A DNA stretch of 64,000 nucleotides from an uncultured Pseudomonadales bacterium (GTDB taxonomy: Bacteria; Pseudomonadota; Gammaproteobacteria; Pseudomonadales; Azotimanducaceae), in NCBI GenBank assembly GCA_958296165.1, contig OY282447.1, positions 1,364,001-1,428,000 on the forward strand. Reading direction: 5' to 3'. This document shows positions 1 to 10,963 of the stretch, piece by piece. Position 1 is the stretch's first letter. Every line of letters begins with the position of its first letter. The notes under the pieces were generated by a model. It had not been told where the DNA came from. It was given only the letters and a program-made list of their open reading frames with translations, and did not search any database. The translations under genes were made by a program, and so were the position numbers.

Positions 1-79
1 CGACGACGAGGTCGAGTATCTGTTGCCGTTCCAGCAGATCCAACGCACCCGCATCGTGCCGAGCTTGTCGAGCTTGTAA
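1..79 (+). CDS. rimP: Ribosome maturation factor RimP, 3' end only
   Basis: An open frame entering from the left edge (first full codon at 2) ends with TAA at 77-79 and encodes a C-terminal tail reading DDEVEYLLPFQQIQRTRIVP. Too little remains to identify a domain, but the sequence lies 17 bases upstream of nusA at the head of a conserved nusA operon, exactly where rimP is found in gammaproteobacteria, and the tail resembles the end of the RimP Sm-like domain. RimP acts in 30S subunit maturation. The assignment rests mainly on position. Confidence 0.75.
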   Translation, partial: DDEVEYLLPFQQIQRTRIVPSLSSL

Positions 80-96
80 GGGAACGGGGGCAGACG

Positions 97-1656
97 ATGG
101 CGGAGATGAACAAAGAAGTGCTGCAGGTCGTGGAATCCGTCTCCAACGAGAAGGGCGTCTCCGAAGCAGTGATCTTCGAGGCCATCGAGGTCGCCTTGGC
201 GATGGCCACGAAGAGACGCTACCGCGCCGACGCGGAATTTGCCGTCGACATCGACCGGCAGAGCGGCAACTACGAGACTTTCCGGCGCTGGCTGGTCATC
301 GATCCAGAACGCGAGCTGGACGAGGACGCACAGCTCGCGGTAGACATGGACCTGTCCCCGCCCCGCAACCCCGACGCCGAGCTGACCCCGGAGGAAGCCA
401 AGGAAAAGGATCCCGGCCTCAACGTCGGCGACTACTACAGCGTGCCGGTAGAATCCGTGGAGTTCGGCCGCATCGCCGCGCAGACGGCCAAGCAGGTAAT
501 CGTGCAGAAAGTGCGCGAAGCCGAGCGCGCGCAAGTGATCGGCATGTTCGAATCGCGCGTTGGCCAGCTGGTCAGCGGCACCATCAAGAAGACCGGGCGC
601 GACAACGTAATCGTCGATCTCGGCAACAATGCGGAGGCGATCCTCAACCGCGAAAACCTAATTCCTCGCGATACCTTCCGCATCGGCGATCGAGTGCGCG
701 CCCTACTCAAGGAAATTCGCCCCGAAGTGCGCGGCCCGCAGCTGATCCTCACCCGCACGACGCCGCAAGTGCTCATCGAGCTGTTCAAGATCGAAGTGCC
801 CGAGATCGCCGAAGACGTCATCGAAATCCGCGCCGCAGCCCGCGACCCCGGCTCGCGCGCCAAGATCGCGGTGAAGACGAACGACGGCCGCATCGATGCC
901 GTAGGCGCCTGCGTCGGCATGCGCGGCTCGCGTGTGCAGGCGGTCTCCGGCGAGCTGGCCGGCGAAAAGATCGACGTCGTGCTGTGGGACGACGACCCCG
1001 CTCAGCTCGCCATCAGCGCAATGTCTCCGGCGGATGTGAAGTCCATCTTCAAGGACGAAGAGAACCACACCATGGACATCGCCGTGGAAGAGGAGAACCT
1101 CGCCCAGGCAATCGGCCGCGGCGGCCAGAACGTGCGCCTGGCCAGCGAGCTCACTGGCTGGAATCTGCGGGTGATGGACATCGACGCCGCCGCCCGCAAG
1201 CAGGAGGAGGAACTGCTCGGCTACGTCAACGAGTTCATGACGGCGTTGTCCGTAGACGAAGACGTGGCGACGCTGTTGGTCGAGGAGGGCTTTACCACCA
1301 TCGAGGAAGTGGCCTACGTACCGATTGAGGAGCTCACCAGCATCGACGGTTTCGACCGCGAGATCGTCGACGAACTGCGCAGCCGCGCCCGCGACGCGCT
1401 GCTTACGCGCGAGCTGGCCGGCGGAACGCAAGGCACGCCGGCGCAGGATCTGCTGGACATGGACGGCATGGATCAAGCACTCGCCTTGGAGCTCGCCGCC
1501 GGCGGCATCATCACGATGGAAGACTTGGCCGAACTGTCCATCGCGGACCTCTTGGAAATTAACGAGAACGTCGGTGAGAAACGTGCAGCGGAACTCATCA
1601 TGACGGCGCGGTTGCCGTGGTTCGCCGACGACGAGGACGGAAACAGCGATGGTTGA
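97..1656 (+). CDS. nusA: Transcription termination/antitermination factor NusA
   Basis: Full-length 519-residue NusA, an RNA-polymerase-associated factor controlling pausing, termination and antitermination. The order visible is an N-terminal RNAP-binding domain (about 1-130), an S1 domain starting near residue 150, two KH domains with the G-x-x-G loops GMRG (about 275) and GRGG (about 340), and two acidic helix-hairpin-helix repeats in the last 130 residues, as in gammaproteobacterial rather than Gram-positive NusA. The ATG at 97 follows a G-rich Shine-Dalgarno stretch. The stop overlaps the infB start by 8 bases, so the two are translationally coupled. Confidence 0.98.
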   Translation: MAEMNKEVLQVVESVSNEKGVSEAVIFEAIEVALAMATKRRYRADAEFAVDIDRQSGNYETFRRWLVIDPERELDEDAQLAVDMDLSPPRNPDAELTPEEAKEKDPGLNVGDYYSVPVESVEFGRIAAQTAKQVIVQKVREAERAQVIGMFESRVGQLVSGTIKKTGRDNVIVDLGNNAEAILNRENLIPRDTFRIGDRVRALLKEIRPEVRGPQLILTRTTPQVLIELFKIEVPEIAEDVIEIRAAARDPGSRAKIAVKTNDGRIDAVGACVGMRGSRVQAVSGELAGEKIDVVLWDDDPAQLAISAMSPADVKSIFKDEENHTMDIAVEEENLAQAIGRGGQNVRLASELTGWNLRVMDIDAAARKQEEELLGYVNEFMTALSVDEDVATLLVEEGFTTIEEVAYVPIEELTSIDGFDREIVDELRSRARDALLTRELAGGTQGTPAQDLLDMDGMDQALALELAAGGIITMEDLAELSIADLLEINENVGEKRAAELIMTARLPWFADDEDGNSDG

Positions 1657-4372
1657 CGTAACGGTTGAGCAACTCGCCAAGACGCTAAAGCTGCCGTCGG
1701 ACCACCTGCGCAATCTCATCCGCCAGGCTGGGCTGCCGCACGAGAGCGACAACGACGTACTCTCGGACGCGCAGAAGACGCAGCTGCTGATGTTCGTGCG
1801 CAATCGCCCGACCGAACGCGCCGGCGAACAGCAGCAGAAGAAGATCTCCTTCCGTCCGCGCAACGTCAGTACGCTGCGGTCCGGCAAGGGCGGCCGCGGC
1901 GGCGCGGTGACGGTAGTGACGCGCGGCAGTAAGAAGCTCTCCATCCGCACGCCCGTCACAGCGCCAAAGCCGGCCGCGCCAGAGCGCCCGGCCGAACACG
2001 CGCCGGCCGAGGCGGAAGCCGAACTCGACACGGCACAAGCCAAGCGACAAGCCGAGGAGGAACAAGCCGAACGTTTGGAGGCGGAACGCCAAGCCGCGGC
2101 GCGGCAAGCGGAACAGGAAGCCGAGCAAGCCGAGAGAGAGCAACGCCGCGAAGCGGAAACCGAGCCAGCCGAGCAGACAAAGGCACCAGCAGCGGAGGCG
2201 CCGACATCTGCCGAGCCCAAAGTCGAACGGCAGCCGCCCAAGCAGGCGCCCCGCACACGCAAGCAGCCCGAGCGTGCCGACAAAAGACAGACGCGAGGAA
2301 CCAGGCAACGCCCCGGCGGCCTATCGCGCGAGGCCGTCTCCCGCGCCGCCGCCGAGGCGGCTACCAAAGCGCAGGCCGCGGCGCGCGCGGCAGAGAGCGG
2401 CAACCGCCGTGCGCTAGGCCGCCCCGGTACACGGCACCGCGATCGCGGCGGCAGCCGAGACAACGATTTCGGCACCGCCAGGACGCGCCGTCGCGAACTC
2501 TCCCTCAAGGAGTCGTCGCGGCGTGGTCGCCGCCGTGCATTGTCCGTCGAGAAGCAGGGCGGGGAGTTCGAGAAGCCGGTGGAAGTCATCGTCCGCGAGG
2601 TCGCCATCGGCGAGATGACCAGCGTCGGGGAGCTGGCGCAAGGCATGAGCGTGAAGGCTGGCGAAGTCATCAAGGCGCTAATGGGCATGGGCGTGATGGC
2701 CACCATCAACCAAGCATTGGATCAAGACACCGCCATTCTCGTCGTCGAAGAAATGGGCCACAAAGTGAAGCTGGTGGCCGAGGACGAGGTCGAACAGGTG
2801 CTGGAGCAGTCCCTGCAAGTGGAGGGCGAGCAGCATCCGCGACCACCCGTGGTAACCGTCATGGGCCATGTCGACCACGGCAAGACTTCCCTGCTCGACC
2901 ACATCCGCAACAGCCGTGTGGTAGCTGGCGAAGCCGGCGGCATCACGCAGCACATCGGCGCCTATCACGTCGAAACAGAACACGGCAACATCACGTTCAT
3001 CGACACGCCCGGCCACGCGGCCTTCACCGCCATGCGCGCCCGCGGCGCAAGATCCACAGACGTTGTAATCCTGGTGGTAGCTGCCGACGACGGCGTGATG
3101 CCGCAAACCGAAGAAGCGGTCAACCACGCCCGAGTCGCCGAGGTGCCTATCGTGGTGGCGGTGAACAAGATCGACCTCGAAGGCGCCAATCCGGAGCGCG
3201 TACGCAACGAACTCGGCGCTCTCAACGTGATTCCCGACGAGTGGGGCGGCGACACGCAGTTTGTAGATGTCTCCGCCGAAACGGGCGAAGGCATAGACGC
3301 GCTCATGGAGGCCGTGATCCTGCAAGCCGAACTGTTGGAACTCAAGGCCGTGCCGGCAGCGCCTGGCCAAGGCGTAGTGGTCGAATCGCGCCTCGACCGC
3401 GGGCGCGGCCCGGTCGCGACTCTTTTGGTGCAGGACGGCACGCTCAAGCGCGGCGATGTGATCATCGCCGGCCAGTGCTATGGTCGCGTGCGGGCGCTCG
3501 CCAATGAGCGCGGCGAAGCGGTGGCCGAAGCTGCCCCGTCCATTCCGGTGGAGATGCTGGGCCTAAGCGGCACGCCGGAAGCCGGTGACGAGTTCTCCGC
3601 CGTGGCCGGAGAGCGCCAAGCCCGCGATGTAGCAGACTTCCGCGCCAGCCGCAGCCAAGCGCAACGCCACGCCAACATGCCCCAAGCAGCCTCCTTGGAG
3701 AGCATGTTCGCGCAGCTGGGCCAAGGCGAGAAGCGCGTGCTGAAGCTGATCGTGAAGGCCGACGTGCGCGGCTCGCTCGAAGCCATCGTGCAGGCCTGCG
3801 CCGACATCGGCAACGACGAGGTCTCGGTGCAGATTCTCAGCAGCGGCGTCGGCGGCATCACCGAATCCGACGCCACCATGGCGCTTACCTACGGAGCCGC
3901 AATCTTCGGCTTCAATACCCGCGCCGACAACGCCGCCAAGGCCGTCATCGAACGCGAATCCATCGACCTTCGCTACTACAGCGTGATCTACGAGCTGCTC
4001 GACGACATCAAGGCCGTGCTCGAAGGCATGCTGGCGCCGGAGGTGCGCGAAGAGATCGTCGGCCTCGCCGAAGTACGCGACGTGTTCCGTTCGCCGCGCT
4101 TCGGCCAAGTGGCCGGCTGCATGGTGGTGGACGGCACGGTGGCACGCAACAAGAGCATCCGCGTATTGCGCGACAACGTGGTGATCTTCGCCGGCGAGTT
4201 GGAATCCTTGCGCCGCTTCAAGGACGACGTGCAGGAAGTGCGCAGGGACCTGGAGTGCGGCATCGGCGTGCGCAACTACAACGATGTGCGCGTGGGCGAC
4301 AAGATCGAAGTGTTCGAAGCCCGCGAAGTGGCTCGGGCGTTGGAACCGGTCGCTAGTTCCGCAGCCTCATGA
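1649..4372 (+). CDS. infB: Translation initiation factor IF-2
   Basis: 907-residue GTPase that delivers fMet-tRNA to the 30S subunit. The IF2 N-terminal domain (residues 1-50) is followed by a long Ala/Glu/Lys/Arg-rich low-complexity linker (about 90-300), a second IF2_N-like segment, then the G domain with G1 GHVDHGKT at 406-413, DTPGH near 451 and NKID near 505, followed by the two beta-barrel and C-terminal fMet-tRNA-binding domains. Start ATG 1649 lies inside the 3' end of nusA and the stop overlaps rbfA by 4 bases. Length and architecture match proteobacterial IF-2. Confidence 0.98.
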   Translation: MVDVTVEQLAKTLKLPSDHLRNLIRQAGLPHESDNDVLSDAQKTQLLMFVRNRPTERAGEQQQKKISFRPRNVSTLRSGKGGRGGAVTVVTRGSKKLSIRTPVTAPKPAAPERPAEHAPAEAEAELDTAQAKRQAEEEQAERLEAERQAAARQAEQEAEQAEREQRREAETEPAEQTKAPAAEAPTSAEPKVERQPPKQAPRTRKQPERADKRQTRGTRQRPGGLSREAVSRAAAEAATKAQAAARAAESGNRRALGRPGTRHRDRGGSRDNDFGTARTRRRELSLKESSRRGRRRALSVEKQGGEFEKPVEVIVREVAIGEMTSVGELAQGMSVKAGEVIKALMGMGVMATINQALDQDTAILVVEEMGHKVKLVAEDEVEQVLEQSLQVEGEQHPRPPVVTVMGHVDHGKTSLLDHIRNSRVVAGEAGGITQHIGAYHVETEHGNITFIDTPGHAAFTAMRARGARSTDVVILVVAADDGVMPQTEEAVNHARVAEVPIVVAVNKIDLEGANPERVRNELGALNVIPDEWGGDTQFVDVSAETGEGIDALMEAVILQAELLELKAVPAAPGQGVVVESRLDRGRGPVATLLVQDGTLKRGDVIIAGQCYGRVRALANERGEAVAEAAPSIPVEMLGLSGTPEAGDEFSAVAGERQARDVADFRASRSQAQRHANMPQAASLESMFAQLGQGEKRVLKLIVKADVRGSLEAIVQACADIGNDEVSVQILSSGVGGITESDATMALTYGAAIFGFNTRADNAAKAVIERESIDLRYYSVIYELLDDIKAVLEGMLAPEVREEIVGLAEVRDVFRSPRFGQVAGCMVVDGTVARNKSIRVLRDNVVIFAGELESLRRFKDDVQEVRRDLECGIGVRNYNDVRVGDKIEVFEAREVARALEPVASSAAS

Positions 4373-4740
4373 GCCCCGCTCGGGCCAATCGCGTCGCGGA
4401 TTTCATTCGTGCCGAACTCGCCGACATCGTACGCACGAAGATGCGCGATCCACGCATGACCAGCATAGCCGTGAACGACGCCCGCGTGAGCCGCGATCTT
4501 TCCTATGCGGACATCTACGTTTCTTCCCTCGACGCGGCCGACGGCGACGCCAAACGCGAGGTGGTAGAGGTGCTCAACCACGCCTCCGGCTTCTTGCGCA
4601 GCGCTGTCGCGCAGCGCCATGCCTTGCGCACCACACCGAAATTGCGCTTCCACTACGACGACCTAGTCGACGAAGGGCCGCGCCTGGATGCCTTGATCGA
4701 TGAAGCGACGCGCAGCGACGCAGCGCTTTCGGAGAAGTGA
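4369..4740 (+). CDS. rbfA: 30S ribosome-binding factor RbfA
   Basis: 123-residue KH-fold protein needed for late 16S rRNA processing and 30S maturation. The family signature is visible: [14 protein letters not shown] at the N terminus, a DPR motif followed by the strand carrying [13 protein letters not shown], and the C-terminal PKLRFHYDD segment. The length is typical. ATG 4369 overlaps the infB stop (ATGA), so translation is coupled, and the stop lies one base before truB. Confidence 0.97.
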   Translation: MSPARANRVADFIRAELADIVRTKMRDPRMTSIAVNDARVSRDLSYADIYVSSLDAADGDAKREVVEVLNHASGFLRSAVAQRHALRTTPKLRFHYDDLVDEGPRLDALIDEATRSDAALSEK

Positions 4741-4741
4741 C

Positions 4742-5656
4742 ATGGCACGTAGAAGAAGGGGCCGCAATGTGGACGGCGTCATCGTGCTCGACAAGCCGGT
4801 GGGCACGAGCTCGAACGACTGCGTACAGCGCGTGAAACGCTTGTTCGCGGCCCGCAAGGTGGGCCACACGGGCAGCCTGGATCCGCTCGCCACCGGCGTT
4901 TTGCCGCTTTGTTTGGGCGAAGCGACCAAGTTCTCCCAATACCTCCTCGATTCCGACAAGCGCTACTTCACCAAGGTGCGCCTAGGCGTTGCTACAGACA
5001 GCGGCGACGCCGACGGCAAGGTGATCGCGGAACGTCCCGTCGCGGGCATTACGCGACGCCGCATCAACGCCGCTTTGGACGCCTTCCGCGGCAACATCGA
5101 GCAAGTGCCTTCCATGTTTTCAGCCGTCAAGCATCAAGGCCAGCCGCTCTACAAGCTGGCCCGTCAAGGCATCGAGATCGAACGCGAGGCCCGTCCGGTG
5201 ACCGTCTACTGCAACGACATCATCGCCTTTGCGGACGACACGCTGACGTTGGACATCCACTGCAGCAAAGGCACCTATGTGCGCACCATCGCCCACGACC
5301 TTGGCGAAGCGCTCGGCTGCGGCGCACACGTGTTCGCCCTTCGCCGCACGGCGGCCGGCCCCTACGGCGAGGCGGATCTGGTTACTTTCGAACAGATGGA
5401 GCAGCGCCGCGCCGAGCACTGCCTGGATTCGCTGCTGCGGCCCATCGCAACCACGGTGGGCCAATGGCCGCAAGTGGCTCTAAGCGCGGCGCCGGCGTTC
5501 TACCTCAAACAAGGCCAGCCGGTGTTGGTGCCGCACTCTCCCACCCAAGGCTGGGTGCGGCTGTATGAAAAACGAGACGACGACGGTTGCTTCATCGGCG
5601 TTGGGGAAATCCTCGACGACGGACGAGTGGCGCCGCGCCGGCTGATCGTCAAATGA
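4742..5656 (+). CDS. truB: tRNA pseudouridine(55) synthase TruB
   Basis: 304 residues. It isomerises U55 of tRNA to pseudouridine. The catalytic motif [12 protein letters not shown] is present, with the nucleophilic Asp near residue 47, as are the family segments [10 protein letters not shown] at the N terminus and [15 protein letters not shown]. The frame is open back to 4700 inside rbfA, but ATG 4742, one base after the rbfA stop and starting [12 protein letters not shown], fits the operon and the family N terminus better. Confidence 0.97.
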   Translation: MARRRRGRNVDGVIVLDKPVGTSSNDCVQRVKRLFAARKVGHTGSLDPLATGVLPLCLGEATKFSQYLLDSDKRYFTKVRLGVATDSGDADGKVIAERPVAGITRRRINAALDAFRGNIEQVPSMFSAVKHQGQPLYKLARQGIEIEREARPVTVYCNDIIAFADDTLTLDIHCSKGTYVRTIAHDLGEALGCGAHVFALRRTAAGPYGEADLVTFEQMEQRRAEHCLDSLLRPIATTVGQWPQVALSAAPAFYLKQGQPVLVPHSPTQGWVRLYEKRDDDGCFIGVGEILDDGRVAPRRLIVK

Positions 5657-5723
5657 CAGCGGGGAGATCTGTACCTGTGCGCGGAACCTCGCTTGGCAAC
5701 CAATGCACGTTAGGAGAGAAGAA

Positions 5724-5993
5724 ATGGCGCTAACGGCTGAAACGAAGAAGAAGGTGCTCGAGGACTACGGCACCTGCGACAACGACACCGGCTCGCCAGA
5801 AGTGCAAGTGGCGTTGTTGACCTACAACATCAACTCGCTGCAAGAGCACTTCCGTGCCCACGGCAAGGATCACCACTCGCGGCGTGGTCTGATCCGCATG
5901 ATCAACCACCGCCGCAAGCTCTTGCAATACCTCAAGGGCAAGGATCAACCACGCTACGCCGCGCTGATCGCCCGCTTGGGCTTGAGACGGTAA
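5724..5993 (+). CDS. rpsO: 30S ribosomal protein S15
   Basis: 89 residues, the canonical S15 length. The protein binds 16S rRNA early in assembly of the 30S platform. Diagnostic stretches are [30 protein letters not shown] and the C-terminal [13 protein letters not shown]. The ATG at 5724 has a strong AGGAGAG at 5712-5718. An in-frame ATG at 5703 would place that ribosome-binding site inside the gene and is rejected. The rpsO-pnp order is conserved in proteobacteria. Confidence 0.98.
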   Translation: MALTAETKKKVLEDYGTCDNDTGSPEVQVALLTYNINSLQEHFRAHGKDHHSRRGLIRMINHRRKLLQYLKGKDQPRYAALIARLGLRR

Positions 5994-6056
5994 ACGGTTA
6001 GTGGACACGGCTATTAGGACGGCCAATCAGACCGTAACCAGCGCGCGCAGCAAAGA

Positions 6057-6082
6057 GCGCCGACGGCGACGATCGTCGGTGC
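6057..6082 (+). promoter_or_regulatory. Stem-loop in the pnp leader
   Basis: A 9-bp stem (GCGCCGACG at 6057-6065 pairing with CGTCGGTGC at 6074-6082, one G-U pair) with an 8-base loop lies 24 bases before the pnp start codon. In E. coli the pnp leader folds into a stem cleaved by RNase III, which starts PNPase autoregulation. This hairpin is in the equivalent place, but an equivalent role here is inferred from position only. Confidence 0.45.
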
Positions 6083-6106
6083 GAACATAAACAGGAGACA
6101 CAAGTT

Positions 6107-8203
6107 TTGAACCCAGTACACAAGGAATTCCAATTTGGCGACCACCGCGTCGTCTTGGAAGCCAACAAGATCGCCCGCCAGGCCACTGGCGCGGTGATGG
6201 CCAGCATGGGCGACACCGTGGTGCTTTGCACCGTGGTCGCCAACCCCAACCCCAATCCGGCACAGGATTTCTTTCCCCTCACCGTGAACTATCAGGAGAA
6301 GTTCTACGCCACGGGCAAGATACCAGGCGGCTTCCTGCGCCGCGAAGGGCGGCCGAGCGACAAGGAGACGCTCACGTCGCGCCTCATCGATCGCCCGATC
6401 CGCCCCCTCTTCCCAGCTGGCTTCCGCAACGCCGTGCAAGTCATCGCCACCGTGATGTCGGTGGACCGCGACATGGACCCGGACGTCATTTCTCTGATCG
6501 GTTCGTCCGCCGCGCTGGCCGTCTCTGGCATCCCTTTCGCGGGTCCCATCGGCGCCGCCCGCGTCGGCTATGCCGACGGCCGCTATCTGCTCAATCCCGG
6601 CTACCAGGCGCTCGCTGATTCGGCGCTGAACATGGTCGTAGCCGGCACCGATTCGGCTGTGCTGATGGTGGAGTCGGAAGCCAAAGAGCTCTCCGAAGAC
6701 CAGATGCTCGGCGGCGTCCTGTACGGCCATATGGAAATGCAGACGGCGATTGCCGCCATCAAAGAACTCGCCGCCGAGGCAGGCAAGCCGCGCTGGGAGT
6801 TCGAGGCCGAGCAGACAGACCCTGCCTTGGCCGAGCAAATCGAGGCGTCCTTGGCGGCGGGGCTTGGCGACGCCTATCGCGTTACCGACAAGCAGCAACG
6901 TCAGAACGCCGTACGCGACCTGCGTGATCAAGCGGTTGCCGAGCTAGGCGGCGAGAACGGCGCATTCGACGACGGCGATGTCGTGGACGCTTTCTACAAG
7001 CTGGAGAAGCGCATCGTCCGTGCGAACATTCTGGACGGACAACCCCGCATTGACGGTCGCGACGCCAAGACGGTGCGCCCGATCGCAGTGGAAGTGGGCA
7101 TGCTGCCCAAGACGCACGGCTCGGCGCTGTTCCAGCGCGGCGAGACGCAGGCCATCGTGGTCGCCACCTTGGGCACGCTGCGCGACGCCAAACTGGTGGA
7201 GGCGCTGGAAGGGACCACCAAGGACAACTTCATGCTGCACTACAACTTCCCGCCGTACAGCGTCGGCGAGGAAGGCTTCCTCGGCAACCCGAAACGGCGC
7301 GAGATCGGCCACGGCAACCTTGCCCGTCGCGGCATCGCCGCTTGCTTGCCGAGCGAGGAGCAATTCCCCTACACGGTGCGCGTGGTTTCAGAGATCACCG
7401 AAAGCAATGGTTCCAGCTCCATGGCGACCGTGTGCGGCAGCTCGTTGGCCCTGATGGACGCCGGCGTGCCGATGAAGGCGCCGGTCGCCGGCGTCGCGAT
7501 GGGCTTGGTGAAGGACGGCGAGCGCTTTGCCGTGCTCACCGACATCCTAGGCGACGAGGATCACTTGGGCGACATGGATTTCAAGGTAGCCGGCACTGCG
7601 CGAGGCGTCACCGCCCTGCAGATGGACATCAAGATCGATGGCATCACGGAGCAGATCATGGAGGTTGCGCTGAACCAGGCCTTGGAGGGCCGGATGCACA
7701 TCTTGGCGGAGATGAACGACGTGCTTGGCGCTTCCCGCTCGGAGGTCTCCGACAATGCCCCGTCCATGGCCGAATTGAAGGTGGATACGGACAAGATCCG
7801 CGACATCATCGGCAAGGGCGGCGCGACGATCCGTGCAATCGTCGAGGAGACCGGCGCCGAAGTGGATGTGGAAGACGACGGCAGCGTGCGCATCTACGCC
7901 GAGGACAGCGCCGCCAAGGATGCCGCGGTAGCGCGCATCCAAGCCATCACTGCCGAGGCCGAGATCGGCAAGATCTACCGCGGCAGAGTAGAGCGCATCG
8001 TGGACTTCGGCGCCTTCGTGAACATCCTGCCCGGCAAGGACGGCCTGCTGCATATCTCGCAAATCGCCCAAGAGCGCGTCGAGAAAGTGACCGACTACCT
8101 GCAGGAGGGCCAAATGGTGGAAGTGGTGTGCCTGGATACGGACCAGCGCGGCCGCATCAAGCTCTCCATGAAGGAGGTGGCCAACTACACCGCCGCGGGC
8201 TGA
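6107..8203 (+). CDS. pnp: Polyribonucleotide nucleotidyltransferase (PNPase)
   Basis: 698-residue phosphorolytic 3'-5' exoribonuclease, normally a trimer and part of the RNA degradosome. The tandem RNase PH domains are separated by an alpha-helical linker, followed by a KH domain (GKGGATIR near residue 567) and an S1 domain starting near 619 ([18 protein letters not shown]). The start codon is TTG at 6107, preceded by AGGAG at about 6093-6097; the N terminus then reads [17 protein letters not shown], as expected for the family. Last gene of the operon. Confidence 0.97.
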   Translation: MNPVHKEFQFGDHRVVLEANKIARQATGAVMASMGDTVVLCTVVANPNPNPAQDFFPLTVNYQEKFYATGKIPGGFLRREGRPSDKETLTSRLIDRPIRPLFPAGFRNAVQVIATVMSVDRDMDPDVISLIGSSAALAVSGIPFAGPIGAARVGYADGRYLLNPGYQALADSALNMVVAGTDSAVLMVESEAKELSEDQMLGGVLYGHMEMQTAIAAIKELAAEAGKPRWEFEAEQTDPALAEQIEASLAAGLGDAYRVTDKQQRQNAVRDLRDQAVAELGGENGAFDDGDVVDAFYKLEKRIVRANILDGQPRIDGRDAKTVRPIAVEVGMLPKTHGSALFQRGETQAIVVATLGTLRDAKLVEALEGTTKDNFMLHYNFPPYSVGEEGFLGNPKRREIGHGNLARRGIAACLPSEEQFPYTVRVVSEITESNGSSSMATVCGSSLALMDAGVPMKAPVAGVAMGLVKDGERFAVLTDILGDEDHLGDMDFKVAGTARGVTALQMDIKIDGITEQIMEVALNQALEGRMHILAEMNDVLGASRSEVSDNAPSMAELKVDTDKIRDIIGKGGATIRAIVEETGAEVDVEDDGSVRIYAEDSAAKDAAVARIQAITAEAEIGKIYRGRVERIVDFGAFVNILPGKDGLLHISQIAQERVEKVTDYLQEGQMVEVVCLDTDQRGRIKLSMKEVANYTAAG

Positions 8204-8209
8204 CCGACA

Positions 8210-8261
8210 GGCGCTTGCCGCGGCAAAGGCGCTTGCCGCGGCAAAGTGCTTTGCCGGGCAA
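8210..8261. repeat. Tandem palindromic repeats between convergent genes
   Basis: An 18-bp unit is repeated exactly twice (8210-8227 and 8228-8245), each carrying the perfect palindrome TTGCCGCGGCAA; a third, degenerate copy (TTGCCGGGCAA) lies at 8251-8261. It fills the gap between the 3' ends of pnp (+) and the Uma2-type gene (-), so it could act as a bidirectional transcript-end hairpin. No U-tract follows, so an intrinsic terminator is not proven. Confidence 0.6.
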
Positions 8262-8262
8262 C

Positions 8263-9312
8263 TTAGCGGTTGCGCAGCCGGCTGCGGAAGTCCTGCTCGC
8301 TGCCGCAAGCCGCCGCGGCATCGAGCAGTTCTTCTACAGGTGCCTCGGCAAAGCGCGGAATGTCGAGCGGGAATGGGGTTGAAACCGCAATCCCACGCCG
8401 CTCGATCATCCCGCGCACCAGCTTTGCCTTCCCTTCGAGCATGCCTTGCGCAATGCCTTCGTCTCGACTCTCGCGCCGCATCGAACGCATCAGCGGGTGG
8501 TCGTCCGGGCCGGTGCCCTTGTGTGCGCCGAAACGCCTACCGAGCTCCTCGATCACGGCGTAGTGCCGCACGGTCAGGCCAGGCAGTTTGTTCAACGCCT
8601 CGTGGATGTCGTCCGCCGGCCAGCCCAACATGGCCCGGCTGGTCGGAGACTCCCGATACTCCCCGCCTTCGAGCAGGAAGATCGTGAGCCCCGGCACCAG
8701 CCCGGCCGGGCGCACGGGCAGCTTCGCACCGGGCCACTCACGCCAGAGCTCCGGCACTTCGATCCACAACTCCGGTACGCCCATGTCCTCGTATAGCGCC
8801 AGCTTGCCCTTGCGCGTATCCGTGGTGTTGTCCACCTCCATCACGACGGATGGCATGCCGCTCTCGTTTACGGGGATGTCGCCTTCGCCGTCGTAGAACG
8901 TCGGCCGAGTCAGGTACACCGCCTGATCTGGGTGTAGAACGCGCCGCCGGCCGTCGTCGTCGAGCAGTGCGAGCCCACGGTCGCCGCTGCAGAAAACATC
9001 GACGCCGCGCACGGCGCCCATCAGCGTCATCATGGCACCGAGCACCTGGATCGGCCGAGCGTGCAGACCAGTGGAGCGGTCGCGCAGTTCCCAAGCCGTT
9101 TGCGTATCGCGGTCCCACAACTCGAAGCGACGCTTGCGCTCGCGGTGGTGGACGTACTGCTCATAGTTGAGCGGTACCGGATCGCAACGCTCGAACGTGA
9201 GTGTCGAGACCAGCGCAGGACGTGCCGCCTTCCTAGGCGGGCGCGGACCGCTGCTGGCCACGACAGCATGCTCGGCGTCGCTGCGCTGCGCGTTGAGAAC
9301 TGTTGCTGCCAC
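8263..9312 (-). CDS. Uma2 family (DUF820) PD-(D/E)XK-type putative endonuclease
   Basis: 349 residues. The central part carries the Uma2/DUF820 pattern: a GD-rich lead-in (NESGMPSVVMEVDNTT), then the spaced Lys in KLALYEDMGVPELWIEVP, compatible with the Asp/Glu...Glu-x-Lys core of restriction-like nucleases. The C-terminal third is a charged helical tail (RESRDEGIAQGMLEGKAKLVRGM) typical of Rpn/Uma2-like proteins. A GTG at 9312 with AAGGAG six bases upstream (9319-9324) is preferred over a TTG at 9333, which would lie upstream of that ribosome-binding site. Target and biological role are unknown. Confidence 0.75.
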   Translation of the reverse strand: MAATVLNAQRSDAEHAVVASSGPRPPRKAARPALVSTLTFERCDPVPLNYEQYVHHRERKRRFELWDRDTQTAWELRDRSTGLHARPIQVLGAMMTLMGAVRGVDVFCSGDRGLALLDDDGRRRVLHPDQAVYLTRPTFYDGEGDIPVNESGMPSVVMEVDNTTDTRKGKLALYEDMGVPELWIEVPELWREWPGAKLPVRPAGLVPGLTIFLLEGGEYRESPTSRAMLGWPADDIHEALNKLPGLTVRHYAVIEELGRRFGAHKGTGPDDHPLMRSMRRESRDEGIAQGMLEGKAKLVRGMIERRGIAVSTPFPLDIPRFAEAPVEELLDAAAACGSEQDFRSRLRNR

Positions 9313-9384
9313 CGTATTCTCCTTCGCAAACAATCGGCGTTGAGCATAGCCTATTCCTTCGACTTAGATGAACTTTTCTGTTGT

Positions 9385-9400
9385 CGTACAATAGTGTACG
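9385..9400. promoter_or_regulatory. Palindromic operator-like site between divergent genes
   Basis: CGTAC and GTACG arms separated by six A/T-rich bases lie in the 256-bp region between the divergent Uma2-type gene and the P450 gene. TACAAT (9387-9392) inside it resembles a -10 element. No regulator is encoded next to it; the role is speculative. Confidence 0.25.
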
Positions 9401-9568
9401 GGAGAGTGAGTGCTTACATCACATCAGCGTTCGTTGAACTCAACAACTCACCGCTTGCGCCACAGATCAACGTGCCGTATACGCTCAGGGCAGCACGGTC
9501 AGTTCTTCCCACGAAGGCCGCTGAACGTAGCGCCGTGCTCTTATCTTCGCGAAAGTCAGGATCCCCGG

Positions 9569-10837
9569 ATGAGCGTGAACTTCGAGGTTGCTACCGAATC
9601 CCCGGCCCTCGACGCCGCCATCGTCGATCCGCAGCACTGGGCCGACGAGCGATGGCTACACGAGCAGTTTGCTTGGCTGCGCAACCGCGCGCCCATTCGG
9701 CGGATGGCGCCAGACGGCGTCGATCCGTTTTGGTCCATCGCCCGCCATGCAGACATCTTGGCCATCGAAGGCAACAAGAGGCTCTTCCTCAACGACCCGC
9801 GCCCGATCCTGGCCCCGAAACTCCTGGAATCCGTGATTCAGCACCTCTCCGGTCGCCGCCACTTGGTGCGTTCGCTAGTGCAGATGGACGATCCCGACCA
9901 CCGCCGCTATCGGGCCGTGACGCAGCAGTGGTTCATGGGCTCGAACCTGCGCAAACTGGAGCGACGCATCACCGAGCTGGCCGCGCAATACGTGGACCGG
10001 CTGGGCGAGTTGGGCGGCGAGTGCGACTTCGTGAAGGACATCGCCACTTTGTATCCGCTACGCGTGATCATGACCATCCTCGGCGTGTCGGAAGAAGACG
10101 AGCCTCTGATGAGGAAGCTCACCCAGGAACTCTTCGGCAGTGCAGACCCCGACACCCAGCGCACCTTCGACGCGGTCTCGCTGATGGATGTGGTAGGCGA
10201 ATTCGATGCCTACTTCCGAGCACTCACGCGCAGCCGCCGCGCCAAACCCACCGACGACCTGGCCAGCGTGATTGCCAACGCCCGCATCGCCGGCGAGCCG
10301 CTGCCGGAGCACGAGACGAACGGCTACTACATCATCATCGCCACCGCCGGCCACGACACCACCAGCTCCGCCACCGCTGGCGGTTTGCTGGCGCTGACCG
10401 AGAACCCGGCGGAGCTAGACAAGCTGCGCGCCAACCCAAGTGCTCGACTGGCGAGCGCGGTAGACGAGATGTTCCGCTGGGTCTCGCCGGTACGCCACTT
10501 CGTTCGCACCGCCAGCGCTGATTGCACAGTGGGCGGCGTCGACATCGCCGCCGGCGAATCCTGCGCCTTGTGGTATCCCTCCGCCAACCGCGACGAGGCC
10601 GTGTTCGACGCCCCCTTCTCGTTCCGCGTGGATCGCCCGGAGGTGCGCCATCTTGCCTTCGGCTACGGCGCCCACGTCTGCCTTGGCCAACATCTGGCGC
10701 GGATGGAGATGACCGCGTTCTTCAAGGAACTGCTGCGCCGCGTTGAGCATCTGGAACTCGCCGGCCAACCGCGCTATTCGCAGTCGTTGTTCGTCGGCGG
10801 CTTGAAGAGCCTGCCCATCCGCTACCGAATGCGCTAG
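9569..10837 (+). CDS. Cytochrome P450
   Basis: 422-residue soluble bacterial P450, a haem monooxygenase. Visible signatures are the I-helix AGHDTTS near residue 259, the K-helix E-x-x-R (EMFR, Glu about 300) and the haem-ligand loop HLAFGYGAHVCLGQHLARME with Cys 371. There is no N-terminal membrane anchor, so ferredoxin-type electron donors are expected, but none is encoded nearby. ATG 9569 (MSVNFEV) has an AGGA-type site upstream; a longer frame opening near 9410 has no family resemblance. The sequence pattern recalls CYP125/142-like or terpenoid-hydroxylating groups, but the substrate cannot be assigned. Confidence 0.93.
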   Translation: MSVNFEVATESPALDAAIVDPQHWADERWLHEQFAWLRNRAPIRRMAPDGVDPFWSIARHADILAIEGNKRLFLNDPRPILAPKLLESVIQHLSGRRHLVRSLVQMDDPDHRRYRAVTQQWFMGSNLRKLERRITELAAQYVDRLGELGGECDFVKDIATLYPLRVIMTILGVSEEDEPLMRKLTQELFGSADPDTQRTFDAVSLMDVVGEFDAYFRALTRSRRAKPTDDLASVIANARIAGEPLPEHETNGYYIIIATAGHDTTSSATAGGLLALTENPAELDKLRANPSARLASAVDEMFRWVSPVRHFVRTASADCTVGGVDIAAGESCALWYPSANRDEAVFDAPFSFRVDRPEVRHLAFGYGAHVCLGQHLARMEMTAFFKELLRRVEHLELAGQPRYSQSLFVGGLKSLPIRYRMR

Positions 10838-10963
10838 GGCACGTGTCCACGTTCGCTATGCTCACGCTGGAGCCGAACTCTGTACGGTGTTGCGCAGCCC
10901 CAGTGGTTTGGCTTAAGCGTCCAGATTGCTTCTTTGTACGAGATCGCTATAACCCAACGCTCT

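Noticed and set aside
703-2709. Long antisense open frame (over 600 codons) under nusA and infB
   Set aside because: It has no family resemblance, only Ser/Arg/Cys-rich composition that mirrors the real genes, and lies wholly opposite strongly conserved coding sequence; a common effect of high GC.
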